Assembly: GCF_030450125.1 (NCBI RefSeq) | Contig: NZ_CP123923.1 | Location: 930,001-994,000 of the forward strand | Length of the DNA stretch: 64,000 nucleotides | Source of the DNA: Streptomyces sp. WP-1 | GTDB lineage: Bacteria; Actinomycetota; Actinomycetes; Streptomycetales; Streptomycetaceae | Reading direction: 5' to 3' | Part shown: piece by piece, positions 24,096-43,000 of the stretch | Position numbering within the stretch: position 1 is the first letter of the stretch | How the letters are laid out: every line of letters begins with the position of its first letter | Program-made: the position numbers and the translations under genes | Notes under the pieces: model-generated | Database searches by the model: none | What the model was told of the DNA's origin: nothing | The model's input: the letters and a program-made list of their open reading frames with translations, nothing else

Positions 24096-27011
24096 ATGCG
24101 TTCCCATGCGCCTTCCCTGGTCGGGCGGGGTCCCCAGCTCCACCTCCTCGAACGTGCGCTGAGCGGCGCTCAACAGGGACGCGGCGGTGTGGTCTTCCTG
24201 GTCGGCGAGGCCGGGGTCGGCAAGTCGCGGCTCGCGGCCGAGGTGGTCGGCGGCGCGCTCGACGCCGGTATGCGGGTACTGCGCGGCCGCAGCAGCACCA
24301 CGGGCCCGGCGGTGCCGTTCCGGCCATTGACCGAGGCGCTGATGTCCCTGTTCCGGGGCGGCGAGTCCATGGACGACCTGGCTCTGGGCCCGTACCGGCC
24401 GGTGCTCGGACGGCTGATTCCCGACTGGGACACCGGCGAGCGCGAGAGCAGCTCCATGGTCATCCTGGGCGAGGCGGTGCTGCGGCTGCTGATCGCGGCC
24501 GGGCGCGGCCAGGGCCAGCTGCTGCTCCTGGAGGACCTGCACGACGCCGACCCCGAGACGCTCGGCGTCCTCGAATACCTCGTGGACAACCTGGAGTACA
24601 CGCCCGTCCTGCTCCTCGCCACCGTGCGCACCGACTTCAGCGACGCCCTGGACCTGGCCCAGTCGGCGCGCCGCCGCGGCGCCGCCACCCTGCTGGAGAT
24701 CCCGCCGCTGACCCGGGGGCAGGCGGACGAGATGGTCGCGGCCCAACTGGGCGTGGCCGACCCGCGGGAGGTGCCGGAGACGGTGCTCCAGCGGCTGTGG
24801 GAGGACAGTTCCGGCAGCCCGTACCTGGTCGAGGAACTGCTCCAGACCATGATCGGGGCGGGCACCCTGGTGCAGGGCCAGGACGGCTGGCGGGCGATCG
24901 GGGATCTGCGCAGCGATGTCTCCTCCACGCTGGCGCGGGACATCCTGCGCCGTATCGACCGGCTGGGCGCGCAGGGCCTGACCCTGCTGTCGGCGGCCGC
25001 CGTGCTCGGCCGCCGCTTCCCGCTGACCGTGCTCCAGCGGATGAGCGGCGTGGACGACCGCGCGCTGCTCAGCCATCTGCACGCGGGCGTCGCGGCCCGG
25101 CTGGTGATCCCCGACGAACCGGCCCCCGACTGGTACTCCTTCCGCCACTCGCTGACCGTGGAGGCCCTGTTCACCCAGATGACACCCGGCCAGCGCGCCG
25201 ATCTCGCGCGCCGGGGCGCGGAGGCGGTCGAGGAGCTGCACCCCGAACTGGGCGGCGACTGGTGCGCGTTGGCCGCGGGGCTGCGCGGCGAGGCCGGGGA
25301 CCAGGGCGCGGCCGGGCTGCTGTTCGCGGACGCGGGCGGCCGGGCTCTTTCGGCCGGTGCGCTGGGCTCCGCCGTGACCCTGCTCAGCCGCGCCGAGAAC
25401 CTGCTGGCCGAGGCCGGGGACGCGCAGGGGCGGGCCGCGGTCCTGGAGAACCTGCTGCCCGCGCTCGCCGAGGCCGGCGACTTCGCCCGCGCCTTCGAAC
25501 TCGCCGAGGATCTCCACCTGTTGGGCGGCTCCGGGCTCAGCCCCGTCCGGCTCGCCACGCTGCACGCCCGGCTGGCCAAGGTCGCCCACACGGCGGGGCG
25601 GTGGAGCGACGGCAACCGGCAGGTGGCCCGCGCCCGTGAGGTGCTGGCGGCCTCGCCGGACGAGACGACCGCCGCCACCGTCGATGTGACGGCCGCCTAC
25701 CTGGCCCTCGACACACCGGGCCCCGACCGCACCCAGCACGCGGAGAAGCTGGCCCGCGCGGCCGCCGACACCGCCGAACGCCACGGGCTGCCCGTGGTGG
25801 CCTGCCAGGCACAGGAGTTGCTCGCCACCGTGGCCCGCGAGCGGGACCCGGAGGAGTCCGAGGCGATGCTCCGCCAGGCCCTCGCCACCGCCGAACGCCA
25901 CCGGCTGCCCCTGCAACGGATGTACGCGGCCACCCGGCTCGGCGGCAACGCCTGGCTCGCCGAGGGCGACACCACGGGCCTGCTGGCGGCGCGCGAGGAG
26001 GCGCTGCGGCTCGGCTCGGTCAACATCGTGCACACCGTCGACGGCATCCTCGTACTCGACGCCGTGCTGCGGGGCGACGACGACACCGCCCGCGCGACGG
26101 CCGCCGAGTGCCTGGCCGTCGTACGACGGCTGCGGCTCGCGCCCGCCGTGCGGTACGTCCTGATGGCGCAGGCCGTCCTGGCGGCGCACCACGCCGACCG
26201 TGCCGGGATGGAGGCGGCGCTGGCCGCGTTCGCGCAGTGGGACGGGGCCGGTTCGCAGGAGGAGCCGCTGAGCCACGGGCTGGCCCGGGCGTTCTGTGCG
26301 CTGCTGGAGGAGGACCGGGAGCTGGCCCGGGAGGATCTGGGCACGGTGCTGGCGCTGGAGGCGGACAACCCCTCGACCTACCATCTCAGCGGCACCCACG
26401 GCATGGTGCTGCTGCTGGACGTGCTCGCCGGGCGCGCGGACCGCACCCGGCACGCGGAGATCACCGCCACCGCGATGGCCCGGATGCGCTGGAACCGGCA
26501 CTTCGTGCTGCTCACGGAGGCCGTGCTGCTGGGCCGGGAGGGCGCGGGGGCCGAGGCGGCGCGCGCGGTCGAGGCGGCGCGGGCGGTGGCGGAGCCGTAT
26601 CCGCTGGCCCGGCATCTCGGGCTGCGGCTGATCGCGGACGCGGCGCAGCAGGACGGCTGGGGCGATCCGGTCAGCTGGCTGCGGCAGGCGGAGCACTACT
26701 TCCACGAGCGGGACGTCCCGGCCGTCGCGGGTGCCTGCCGGGCGGGGCTGCGCCGGCTCGGCGCCCCCGTGCGCCAGCACCGCACCGGGAGCAGCGGTAT
26801 CCCGGACCAGCTGCGCGCCCAGGGCGTCACGGTCCGGGAGTTCGAGGTGTTCCGGCTGCTCGCGGAGCGGCTGTCCAACAAGGACATCGCCGACCGGCTG
26901 TTCATATCCCCCCGTACGGCGGAGAAGCACATCGCCAGTCTGATCACGAAGACGGGGGCGGCCAACCGCGCGGATCTGTGCGCGCGTTCGGCCGCCCTGC
27001 GCGATTCCTAG
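24096..27011 (+). CDS. LAL-type LuxR regulator with AAA ATPase domain
   Basis: The 971-residue protein begins with an ATPase module: LVGRGPQL, Walker A GEAGVGKS and Walker B LLLLEDLHDAD. A long helical, TPR-like middle region follows. It ends in a LuxR helix-turn-helix (VTVREFEVFRLLAERLSNKD, then ISPRTAEKHIASLI). This is the LAL (large ATP-binding LuxR) class, frequent pathway activators in Streptomyces biosynthetic clusters. It probably controls the LanM or NRPS operons, or both. The ATG at 24096 lacks a ribosome site; a TATCAT box just upstream suggests a leaderless transcript. Its stop codon lies in an inverted repeat shared with the convergent MFS gene. Confidence 0.9.
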   Translation: MRSHAPSLVGRGPQLHLLERALSGAQQGRGGVVFLVGEAGVGKSRLAAEVVGGALDAGMRVLRGRSSTTGPAVPFRPLTEALMSLFRGGESMDDLALGPYRPVLGRLIPDWDTGERESSSMVILGEAVLRLLIAAGRGQGQLLLLEDLHDADPETLGVLEYLVDNLEYTPVLLLATVRTDFSDALDLAQSARRRGAATLLEIPPLTRGQADEMVAAQLGVADPREVPETVLQRLWEDSSGSPYLVEELLQTMIGAGTLVQGQDGWRAIGDLRSDVSSTLARDILRRIDRLGAQGLTLLSAAAVLGRRFPLTVLQRMSGVDDRALLSHLHAGVAARLVIPDEPAPDWYSFRHSLTVEALFTQMTPGQRADLARRGAEAVEELHPELGGDWCALAAGLRGEAGDQGAAGLLFADAGGRALSAGALGSAVTLLSRAENLLAEAGDAQGRAAVLENLLPALAEAGDFARAFELAEDLHLLGGSGLSPVRLATLHARLAKVAHTAGRWSDGNRQVARAREVLAASPDETTAATVDVTAAYLALDTPGPDRTQHAEKLARAAADTAERHGLPVVACQAQELLATVARERDPEESEAMLRQALATAERHRLPLQRMYAATRLGGNAWLAEGDTTGLLAAREEALRLGSVNIVHTVDGILVLDAVLRGDDDTARATAAECLAVVRRLRLAPAVRYVLMAQAVLAAHHADRAGMEAALAAFAQWDGAGSQEEPLSHGLARAFCALLEEDRELAREDLGTVLALEADNPSTYHLSGTHGMVLLLDVLAGRADRTRHAEITATAMARMRWNRHFVLLTEAVLLGREGAGAEAARAVEAARAVAEPYPLARHLGLRLIADAAQQDGWGDPVSWLRQAEHYFHERDVPAVAGACRAGLRRLGAPVRQHRTGSSGIPDQLRAQGVTVREFEVFRLLAERLSNKDIADRLFISPRTAEKHIASLITKTGAANRADLCARSAALRDS

Positions 27012-27033
27012 GGCCTGTTCCGAGGGGGCCCTA
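27009..27033. terminator. Short inverted repeat formed by two stop codons
   Basis: TAGGGCC (27009-27015) and GGCCCTA (27027-27033) are complementary with an 11-nt loop. The TAG stop of the LAL regulator and the TAG stop of the convergent MFS gene form the outer part of the stem. It is likely a weak bidirectional terminator. Confidence 0.5.
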
Positions 27034-28302
27034 ACGCATCTCGCGCACCGCCCGGGAGCCGAGCACCGCGAGCCCGGTGAGGGCGAGCACCGCCGCGACC
27101 ACCCCGAACAGCGCGAGGGTGCTGGTGCGGGCCAGCGCGCCGCACACGATGAGGGAGAGCGGGGCGGCGGCGTAGCCGAGGACCATGTCGACGGAGATGA
27201 CCCGGCTGAGCACGTCCTGGGGGATGTTGCGCTGGATCCAGCTCAGCCCGAACACCCCCTGGAAGCCGATGGCGAAGCCCATGGCCAGCACGGTCACGAC
27301 GACCGCCGGGGTGCTGTGCACCAGCCCCAGGACCGCCATCCCGGCGCCCAGCCAGCCGGCCAGCGCGGCCACCAGCAGACCGACCCGGGGCCGGCCGCCC
27401 ATCGCGCCGCCCGCCAGCGTGCCGAGCATCGCGCCGCCCGCGAGGGACCCGTTGAGCACGCCCAGGGTGGCCGAGCCGCCACGCAGCACCTGCTCGGCGA
27501 GGGTGGCGAAACCGACCGTGAAGGGCCCGGCGTAGCAGAAGTTGACGGCGGTGTCGAGGACGACGACGGTGCGCAGCCGCGGGTCGCGCAGGGTGAAGAC
27601 GACGCCCTCGCGGATGCGGGCGCCGAGGGACGGCGGACGCTCAACCCCCTTGTCGCTCAGGGCCTTTGACTCCACCTTCGGCGCGGCGGCCGGGCGGGGC
27701 CGGGTGGCGATCAGGGACACGCACCAGCCGCACAGCGCGAAACAGACGGCGTCGACCACGAACGCGACCGGCGCCCGGGTCAGCGCGATGACCACACCGC
27801 CGACCGCCGGGCCGACGACGGCCGCGGTGCGCGAACCGGCGCCGAGCAGCGCGTTGGCCGGGGTGAGCAGGTCCTTGTCCACCACCGAGGGCAGGATCGA
27901 CACCCGGGCGGGCTGGAAGAAGGCGTCCACCGCGCCGAACGCGGCGGCCGCCGCGCACAGCATCCAGACCGTCAAGTGCCCGCCGAGCCCGGCCAGTCCG
28001 ACCCCGGCCATCAGGACGGCGCGGGTCCAGCTGGAGGCGATCATCAGGGTGCGGGTGGACCAGGAGTCGCTGAGGGTGCCGCCGACCAGGGTGAGCAGGG
28101 CGCGGGGTACGGCCTGGAAGGCGAGGACGTAGCCGAGGGTCAGGGTGGAACCGGTCAGGCCGAGGGTGATCCAGGAGAACGCGACGACGCTGAAGCCGTC
28201 GCCGAGCAGGGACAACGACTGTCCCAGCCACAGGAGTTGGAAGGGCCGCTGCCGGGCGGGTGCCCACAGCCGGGGACCGGCGCCGGCGAGGGTGGTGGCC
28301 AT
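27031..28302 (-). CDS. MFS exporter
   Basis: The 423-residue membrane protein has about 12 predicted helices split by a basic cytosolic loop near 205-235 (RPRPAAAPK, then ERPPSLGARIREG). The first half holds the motif GTLSDSWSTRTLM, equivalent to the MFS A motif GxLaDrxxrr. It resembles the MFS_3/enterobactin-exporter-like group, common as product exporters and self-resistance genes in NRPS clusters. GAAAGG lies 8 nt before the ATG. It is the last gene of the minus-strand NRPS operon, 40 nt after the P450, and most likely exports the cluster product. Confidence 0.88.
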   Translation of the reverse strand: MATTLAGAGPRLWAPARQRPFQLLWLGQSLSLLGDGFSVVAFSWITLGLTGSTLTLGYVLAFQAVPRALLTLVGGTLSDSWSTRTLMIASSWTRAVLMAGVGLAGLGGHLTVWMLCAAAAAFGAVDAFFQPARVSILPSVVDKDLLTPANALLGAGSRTAAVVGPAVGGVVIALTRAPVAFVVDAVCFALCGWCVSLIATRPRPAAAPKVESKALSDKGVERPPSLGARIREGVVFTLRDPRLRTVVVLDTAVNFCYAGPFTVGFATLAEQVLRGGSATLGVLNGSLAGGAMLGTLAGGAMGGRPRVGLLVAALAGWLGAGMAVLGLVHSTPAVVVTVLAMGFAIGFQGVFGLSWIQRNIPQDVLSRVISVDMVLGYAAAPLSLIVCGALARTSTLALFGVVAAVLALTGLAVLGSRAVREMR

Positions 28303-28342
28303 GATGTGCCTTTCGGGGGTGCGGACGCGTGCGGCGGTCCGG

Positions 28343-29685
28343 TCAGTAGCGGACGGGCAGCGCGGTGAGGCTGCGGTTGAGGAGGGACGGCTGCCAGGTG
28401 AGCGCCCCCGGGTCGGTCAGGGTCAGGCCCGGGTGGTCGCGGACCAGCGTCTCCACGGCGGCGACGGCGACCAGCCGGGCCAGCGCCGCGCCGATGCAGA
28501 AGTGGGCGCCGAAGCCGAAGCCGAGGTGGGTGGCGCCGGTGCGGCGGACGTCGAACCGGCCGGGGTCGGGGAAGCGGGCCGGGTCCCGGTTGGCGGCGGC
28601 GGTCACCAGGAAGATCCGGTCGCCCGCCCGCAGGGTGCGGCCGTCCAGCTCCAGGTCCGAGACGGCGGCGCGGATCGACATCTTGGACGGCCCGTCCAGG
28701 CGCAGTGCCTCCTCCACCGCGCCCTGCGCCAGCGCGGGATCCTCGCGTACGGCGGCGAGTTGACCGGGCCGGGTGTGCAGGGCGAGGACGGTGTTGGCGA
28801 TGAGGTTGCTGGTGGTCTCCCCACCGGCGAACGCCATCTGGGTGAGCATCCCGACGAACTCCTCCTCGGTGACCGAGTCCCCCACCCGGCCCTCCTTCAG
28901 CACCTGGCTGATCAGGTCGTCGGCGGGTTCGGCGCGGCGCCGGGCGACCAGCCCCGCGAGGTAGTCCTCCAGGCTCACCAGCGCCTGGAGGGAGGCCCGG
29001 TACTCGCTCTCCTCCTGGGCGGTGCCGAGCACGAGGTCGGCGACGCGGGCGTTCCAGTACCAGAAGGCGGCCGCGTCGGTGCGCGGGATGCCGAGCCAGC
29101 GGGCGAACACCAGCGCGGGCAGCGGCTTGGCCACGTCCGCCATCAGGTCGCCGGTGCGGCCCGGGACGGCCTTGCAGGCGAGGACGGCCCGGGTGGCCTT
29201 CTCGGTGAAGGTCCGGTAGCGGGCCACCGCCCGTGCGGCGAACGCCTCCTGGAAGACCTGGCGCAGCCTGCGGTGCTGCGGCGGGTCGTTGAACACCATC
29301 CAGCGGGACAGGATCCCGAACGCCCGCTCCGCGTCCTCCCGGGCGCCCTGCGGTACGGCGTCCATCAGGGGCCGTACCCGGTCGGCCGTGACGGCCGGGT
29401 CGCGCAGGCAGCGCATCACCTGGTCGTAGCCGGTGACGAGCCAGGCGTGGTGCATCGGGCTCCAGTGCACGGGGGCGTGCGCGCGGAGGGCGTCGAGGTG
29501 GCCGTAGGGGTCGGCGATCATGTCCGGGGACAGGAGGTAGCGCTCGGTGAACGCCGTCGCGGGGGCGGTCGCCCTACCCGTAGGGGTCGCCGTATCCGTA
29601 GGGGCCGCGTTACCCGTAGGGGCCGCGTTACCCGTAGGGGCCGCCGTACCCGTAGGGACCGCCGTACTCATCGGGGTCGCCGTGG

Positions 29686-29689
<4 letters not shown>
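28343..29689 (-). CDS. Cytochrome P450 with repeat-encoded N-terminal extension
   Basis: This 448-residue P450 has the I-helix oxygen motif AGGETT (288-293), the ExxR pair EALR (327-330) and the heme loop [10 protein letters not shown] with cysteine ligand C398. It lacks a membrane anchor, as expected for a bacterial class I enzyme that needs ferredoxin partners; none is encoded nearby. Its ATG overlaps the NRPS stop as ATGA, so it probably oxidises an NRPS-bound residue or the released peptide. The first 45 residues are unusual: a Pro/Thr/Gly/Asn/Ala tract (PTGNAA repeats) encoded by six 18-bp tandem units. I take this as a flexible tail with no clear role. Confidence 0.9.
29575..29682. repeat. 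18-bp tandem repeat inside P450 gene, six copies
   Basis: Six 18-nt units start at 29575, 29593, 29611, 29629, 29647 and 29665. The plus-strand consensus is TACCCGTAGGGGCCGCGT. Translated on the minus strand they give six-residue steps of the type PTGNAA. The core CCGTAGGGGC also occurs in the 22-bp array at 20128-20301. Confidence 0.85.
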
Positions 29690-36951
<7,262 letters not shown>

Positions 36952-37006
36952 GAGGGCACTCCGATCTGAACTCATGGGGAGGAAGCGGGTGTCGGGCGGG
37001 AGGCCC

Positions 37007-40000
37007 TCAGAAATCGGCGGTGAGGGAGAGGTCGATCTCGTCGTCGCTCATCTGCGAGATCAGTTCCAGCAGCCGGCTCTCCACCTCGGCGGCGAGACGC
37101 CCCACCGTGGGATGCTCGAACAGGTCCCTGACCTGGAGCGGGCAGTCGAACGCGGTGCGCAGTCTGGAGGCGACGGCGACGGCGCGCAGGGAGTGGCCGC
37201 CCAGGGCGAAGAAGTCGTCGTGGACGCCGACCCGGGGCAGATCGAGCACTTCGCACCAGATCTGTGCGACGACCGTCTCGGCCGGGCTGCGGGGCGCCAC
37301 GAAGGCCGCCGACTCGGGCGCCGCGGGCTCGGGCAGGGCGGCGGTGTCCAGCTTGCCCTGCACCGTCAGCGGCAGCGCGTCGAGCAGGACGAACGCCGAC
37401 GGCACCAGATAGTGCGCCAGTTGGGCCCGGCAGTGTGTCTGGAGGATCTCCTCCGACAGGCCGTCGCCGACGACGTAGCCCACCAGGGCGGCCTCGCCGC
37501 GCAGGGTGCGGACGACGACCGCCGCGCCCCGCACCCCGGGGTGGCGGCGCAGCACCGCCTCGGCCTCCTTGGGCTCGACGCGGAACCCGCGGATCTTCAC
37601 CTGGTCGTCGTTGCGGCCGAGGAACTCCAGTTCCCCGGAGGGCAGTCGGCGTACGACGTCCCCGGTGCGGTAGAGCCGTCCGCCGAGCGCCCCGAACGGG
37701 TCGGGCTCGAACCGCTCGGCGGTCAGCGCCGGCCGCCCCAGATACCCTCGGGCCAACTCGCGTCCTCCCACGAGAAGTTCGCCCGGCACGCCCTCGGGTA
37801 CGAGTTCGCCCAGCGCGTCGACCACGTAGGTACGGCGCCCGCCCAGGGGCCGGCCGATCGGTACCCGGCCGTCGCGGGCGCCGTCGACGGTGTGGGCGGT
37901 GGCCGAGATCACCGACTCGGTGGGCCCGTAGGTGTTGAGGACGGGCACGTGGGGCAGGTGTGCGAACCACCGCTCCAGCGGGTCGGCGGGCAGCGCCTCT
38001 CCCCCGGTCACCAGCAGCCGCAGCGAGGCGAGCCGCGGGGCGAGCCGGTCCAGGTGGGAGACCAGCTCCGCCCAGTAGGACGGGGTGAGTTCCATGACGG
38101 TGATCCGCTCGGCCGCGACCCGGGCGGCCAGTTCCTCCGGCGCCCAGATCTCGTCCGGGCGCACGATCACCGTGGCGCCGGTGCTCAGCGCGGGCAGGAT
38201 CTGCTCCAGCGAGGCGTCGAACGACGTGGACGCGAAGGTGAGCACCCGGTCCTCGGCCCTGAGCGCGAACCGCCGGCGGGCGGTGGCCACATGGGCGTCC
38301 AGGGCGTGGTGCTCGACCCCGACGGCCTTGGGGCGGCCGGTGGAGCCGGAGGTGAAGATGACATAGGCGAGGTCGCCCGGGTCGGGGGTGTGCGCCGGTC
38401 CGTCGGGCAGCGGTCGTACGTCCTCGACGGCTACGGCCCCCACCCCGAGCGCGGTGACCTTCTCACCGGTGTGCGCGTCGGCGACCACGTGCCGTACCCC
38501 GGCCTCCTGGAGCATGTACCGGAGCCGGTCCTCGGGCAGCAGGGCGTCGAGCGGGACGTAGACACCGCCCGCCCGCCAGACGGCGAGCATCGCGGCCACG
38601 GACCAGACGCCACGCCCGACACACACGCCGACGGGGTCACCGGGGGCCACTCCCCGGGCGGTGAGGGTGGCGGCCAACCCGCCTGTCAAGCGGTCCAGTT
38701 GGGCGTAGTCGAGACCGGCACCCTCGCACACCACGGCAGGGTCCTCGGGGCGGCCTGCCACCCGGAACGCCGGTGCGGGCGGCACCTCGCGTCCCGCCGT
38801 GGCCACCAGCAGGTCGCGCTCCCCGGCGGAGAGCAGCGGGGCCGCGTCGACCCGGGTGCCGGGGTCGGCGAGGAGGGCCTCCAGCAGGCGTCCGACATGG
38901 CGGGCGAACCGGGTGGCGGTGGCCGGCTCGAACAGGTCGGCGGCGTACTCGACGTTGAGGGCGAACCCGCCGGGGCGCACCACGAAAGTGGCCGTCAGGT
39001 CGAACTTGGCCGATCCCCAGGGCAGTTGGAAGTCGCCGGTGTCGAGCCCCGGCAGTCCGGCGCCGCCGGTGGAGGCGTCCTGGACGTCCACCATCACCTG
39101 GAACAGGGGGTTGCGGGACAGATCGCGCGCGGGGCGCAGCCGCTCCACGACCCGCTCGAACGGCACCTCCTGGTGGTCGAAGGCGCCGAGCACCACCTCG
39201 CGCACCCGGTCCACGAGCCCGGCGAAGGTGGGCCGCCCGGACAGGTCCGTGCGCAGCACCACGGTGTTGACGAAGAAGCCGACCAGCGGCTCCAGTTCGA
39301 GCCGGCCGCGCCCGGCGACGGGTGTGCCCACGGGCACGTCGGTCTGCCCGGACCAGCGGGCCAGCACGGCCTGGGCGGCGGCCAGCAGCACCATGAAGCG
39401 GGTCGCGCCGCGCTCCCGGGCGAAGGCGTCCACCCGGTGCACCAGCTCGGCGGGCAGATCGATCTCGACGGCGCCGCCCCGCCCGGTGAACGCGGCCGGC
39501 CGGGGCCGGTCGGTGGGCAGCTCCAGGGCGGGCGTCCGCGCCAGCACCTCTTCCCAGTAGGCGAGTTGGGGTTCCAGCGCGCCGCTCTCGGCACGTTCGC
39601 GCTGCCAGACGGCGAAGTCGCCGTACTGGACGGGCAACGGCGGAAGGTGCGCCTCCCGTCCCGCCCGCCGGGCGGTGTAGTGGTGGGCCAGCTCGTCCAG
39701 CAGGACGCCCTTGGACCAGCCGTCGGTGACGGCGTGGTGCAGGGCGAGCAGGACCACATGGTCGTCGTCGGCCAGCTCCCACACCCCGGCCCGCAGCAGC
39801 GGCGGCCGGGCGAGGTCGAAGCGGCGGGTGGCGAGGGCCTCGGCCCGCTGCCGTACGGCGTCGAGGCGGGAGTCCTCGTCGGGCCCGTCCGGCGCCGCCT
39901 CCCAGACCAGGGGCACGCCCACCGGGTCGCACACCTGCTGCACGGGACGGCCGTCGGACTCGATCAGCGCCGTGCGCAGCACCTCGTGCCGGGCCACCAG

Positions 40001-43000
40001 ATCATCCAACGCCTGCTGCCAGGAGGCGTGTTCGAGGCCGCCGCGGACCCGCCAGCAGTACCACAGCAGATAGGAGTCGCCGCGGTCGGAGGTGCGGTCG
40101 AGGAACCACAGGCGCTCCTGCGCGAAGGACAGCGGCAGCGGGCGGGCACGGTCGACGGGCACCACCTCGGTGCTGCCGCAGGCGCGGGCGCCGGCCACGC
40201 GCGGCGCGAAATCGCGCACGGTCGGGTGCTCGAACACGGTGCGCAGCTCGATGTCCCGGCCGAGCCGCCCGGCGATCCGGGAGACCGCCATGGTGGCGAG
40301 CAGGGAGTGGCCGCCCAGGTCGAAGAAGCTGTCGTCGATGCCGATCCGCTCCAGGCCCAGCACATCGGCCCACACCTCGGCGACGATCCGCTCGGTCTCG
40401 TCGCGGGGCGCGGTGAACGCGGCGTCGTCGCCTGGGCCGCCGCGGTCGGGGTCGGGCAGGGCGCCGCGGTCGAGCTTGCCGGAGACGCCGACCGGGAGGG
40501 CGTCCAGGGCGACGAAGTCGGAGGGGACGGCGTAGTGCGGCAGATAGCGGGCGCACCAGGCCCGCAGCTCCGCCCTCCCGGGCGCGGCGGGTGCGTCCGG
40601 GGCGGGTACGACATAGCCGGTCAGGGCCTGTCCGGTGGCGCGGTCGGGCCGGACGGCGGCCGCGGCGACCAGCGGGCAGGCCCGCAACACGGCCTCCACC
40701 TCGCCGAGTTCGACCCGGAAGCCCCGGATCTTGACCTGGTCGTCGCGGCGGCCGACGAACTCCAGCTCCCCCTGGGGCGTCCAGCGCACGAGGTCGCCGG
40801 TGCGGTAGAGGCGGCCACCGGGCGGACCGTACGGGTCGGGCACGAAGCGGTCGGCGGTCAGCGCGGGCCGGTTGAGGTAGCCGCGCGCCAACTCGGTCCC
40901 TCCGATGAGGAGTTCACCGGAGACGCCGACCGGTACCTGCTCGTCGTCCGTGTCCACCACGTACACGCGGCGGTCGCCGAGCGGGCGGCCGATGGGCACG
41001 CTGTCGGCGGGCGGTTCCCCGGCGTCGTAGGTGGTGGCGGTGACGGTGGTCTCGGTGGGCCCGTAGGCGTTGCAGACCCGCACCCAGGGCACGGCGGCCC
41101 GCCACACGGCCAGGGTGTCGGCCGGTACCGCCTCGCCGCCGAGGACCAGCAGCCGCAGCGGGGCGAGGGCGGCGGCCAGCCTGCGGTCGAGGGAGAGGGC
41201 CAGTTCGGACCAGTAGGTGGGCGGCACGTTGACCACGGTCAGCTCGTGCCGCTGGACGATCTCCGGGACCTGGGTGGGCAGCCAGGGCTCCTCGGGCCGC
41301 ATGACGACGGTGGCACCGGAGGTCAGGGCGGGCAGCACCTGGTCCAGGGAGGCGTCGAAGGAGAAGGAGGCGAAGGCCAGCACCCGGTCGGCGGCGGTGA
41401 TGCCGAGGCGCTGCCGTGCGGCGGCCACGTGCGAGGCGAGCGCGGCGTGTTCGACGCCGACCGCCTTGGGGCGTCCGGTGGACCCGGAGGTGAAGATGAC
41501 GTGGGCGAGCTGGCGGGGGTCGGGCCGGTGGCGGGGCCCGTCCGCGTCCGGGGTGACGGCGGTGACGTCGACGGCGACGGGCGCGAGCGGGGCGGCGGCG
41601 GTGGCCGTCGCCGGTGCGGTGACGACGCAGGCGAGCCGGGCCTCCTCGGCCATGAACGCGAGCCGCTGCGCGGGCAGTTCGGGGTCGAGCGGCACGTACA
41701 CACCGCCGGCCCGCCAGATCCCCTCGATGGCGGCGACCGACCACAGGCCGCGACGCAGGACGACCCCCACCGGGCTGCCCGCGCCGACCCCGGCGGCCCG
41801 CAGCGCGGCGGCGAGTCCGCCGGACATGGCGTCGAGTTCCGCGTACGTGGCGCTGTCGTCGCCGCAGCGCAGCGCGAGCGCCTCGGGCCGTCCGGCGAAG
41901 GCGACCGGTTGCGCGGGCGTCGCGGGCCGGTCGGGCGCGTGGTGCCATTCGCTCCTGGGCCGCGCCGGCGCACCGGGCCCGGCGGGCAGGGCGCGCGCCA
42001 ACTCGTGGACAGGGGTGGTGGGTTCGGCGATGACGGCCCGCAGCAGGGCGGTGTACGCGTTCGCGAAGGCGCGCATCGTGGCGACGTCGAACAGGGCGGT
42101 GGCGTACTGGAGGATGGCCGCGATGCTGCCGTCCGTGCGCAGGGTCAGGTCCAGGAAGACGTCCAGCGGGGTCTCGGTCAGCGGCGGCTCGACGAGCGCC
42201 ACCTCCAGGTCCGCCATCCGCACCGGCCGGATCGGGGAGTTGAGCAGGGTGAACGACGCCTGGGCGAGCGGGTGCCGGGACAGGTCCCGGGAGCCGCCGA
42301 GCGCGCCGACCACCAGGTCGAAGGGCGCCTCGGCATGCGACAGATCGGCCGGCACCCGCCGCCGTACCCGCTCCAGCAGGGTGTCGAAGCCGGGCCGCCC
42401 GGACAGGTCCGCGCGCAGGACGACGGTGTTCACCAGCGGGCCGATCAGCTCGGCGGCGCCGCGCTGGGCCCGGTCGGCGAGCGTGCTGCACACGGCGACG
42501 TCGGTACGGCCCGACCAGTGGCCGAGCAGCGCCTGGTAGGCGGTGAGCAGCACCATGTACCGGGTGACGCGCCGGGACCGGGCCAACTTGTCCACGGCGG
42601 CGACGAGTTCGGCGGGCAGATCGAAGCGGACGACATCACCGGAACCGTCCCAGACCCGGGGCCGGGGCCGGTCGGTGGGCAGCTCCAGCGGGGTCAGCCC
42701 GGTCAGCCGCTCCCGCCAGTGCCCGAGCAGCCGCTCAAGCCGGGCGCCGGAGAGCCGTTCGGCCTGCGCGCGGGCGAGTTCGGCGTACTGCACGGCGGGC
42801 GGCTCGACCTCCTCGCCCCGGTATCCGGCGGCCAGTTCCTCCAGCAGCACCCCCCAGGACCACCCGTCCACGGCGATGTGGTGGACCTCGACCAGCAGCA
42901 GGTGCTCGTCCTCGGCGACCCGGGCGAGGGTGGCGCGCACCGGGTGCTCCTCGGCGAGGTCGACGGGGCGGCCCAGGCAGCGGGCGTACAGATCGGCGGG

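Noticed and set aside
23591..24097. Minus-strand frame across the precursor peptide gene
   Set aside because: It has low-complexity Gly runs, crosses a terminator hairpin and lacks a start signal; the plus-strand peptide fits the operon.
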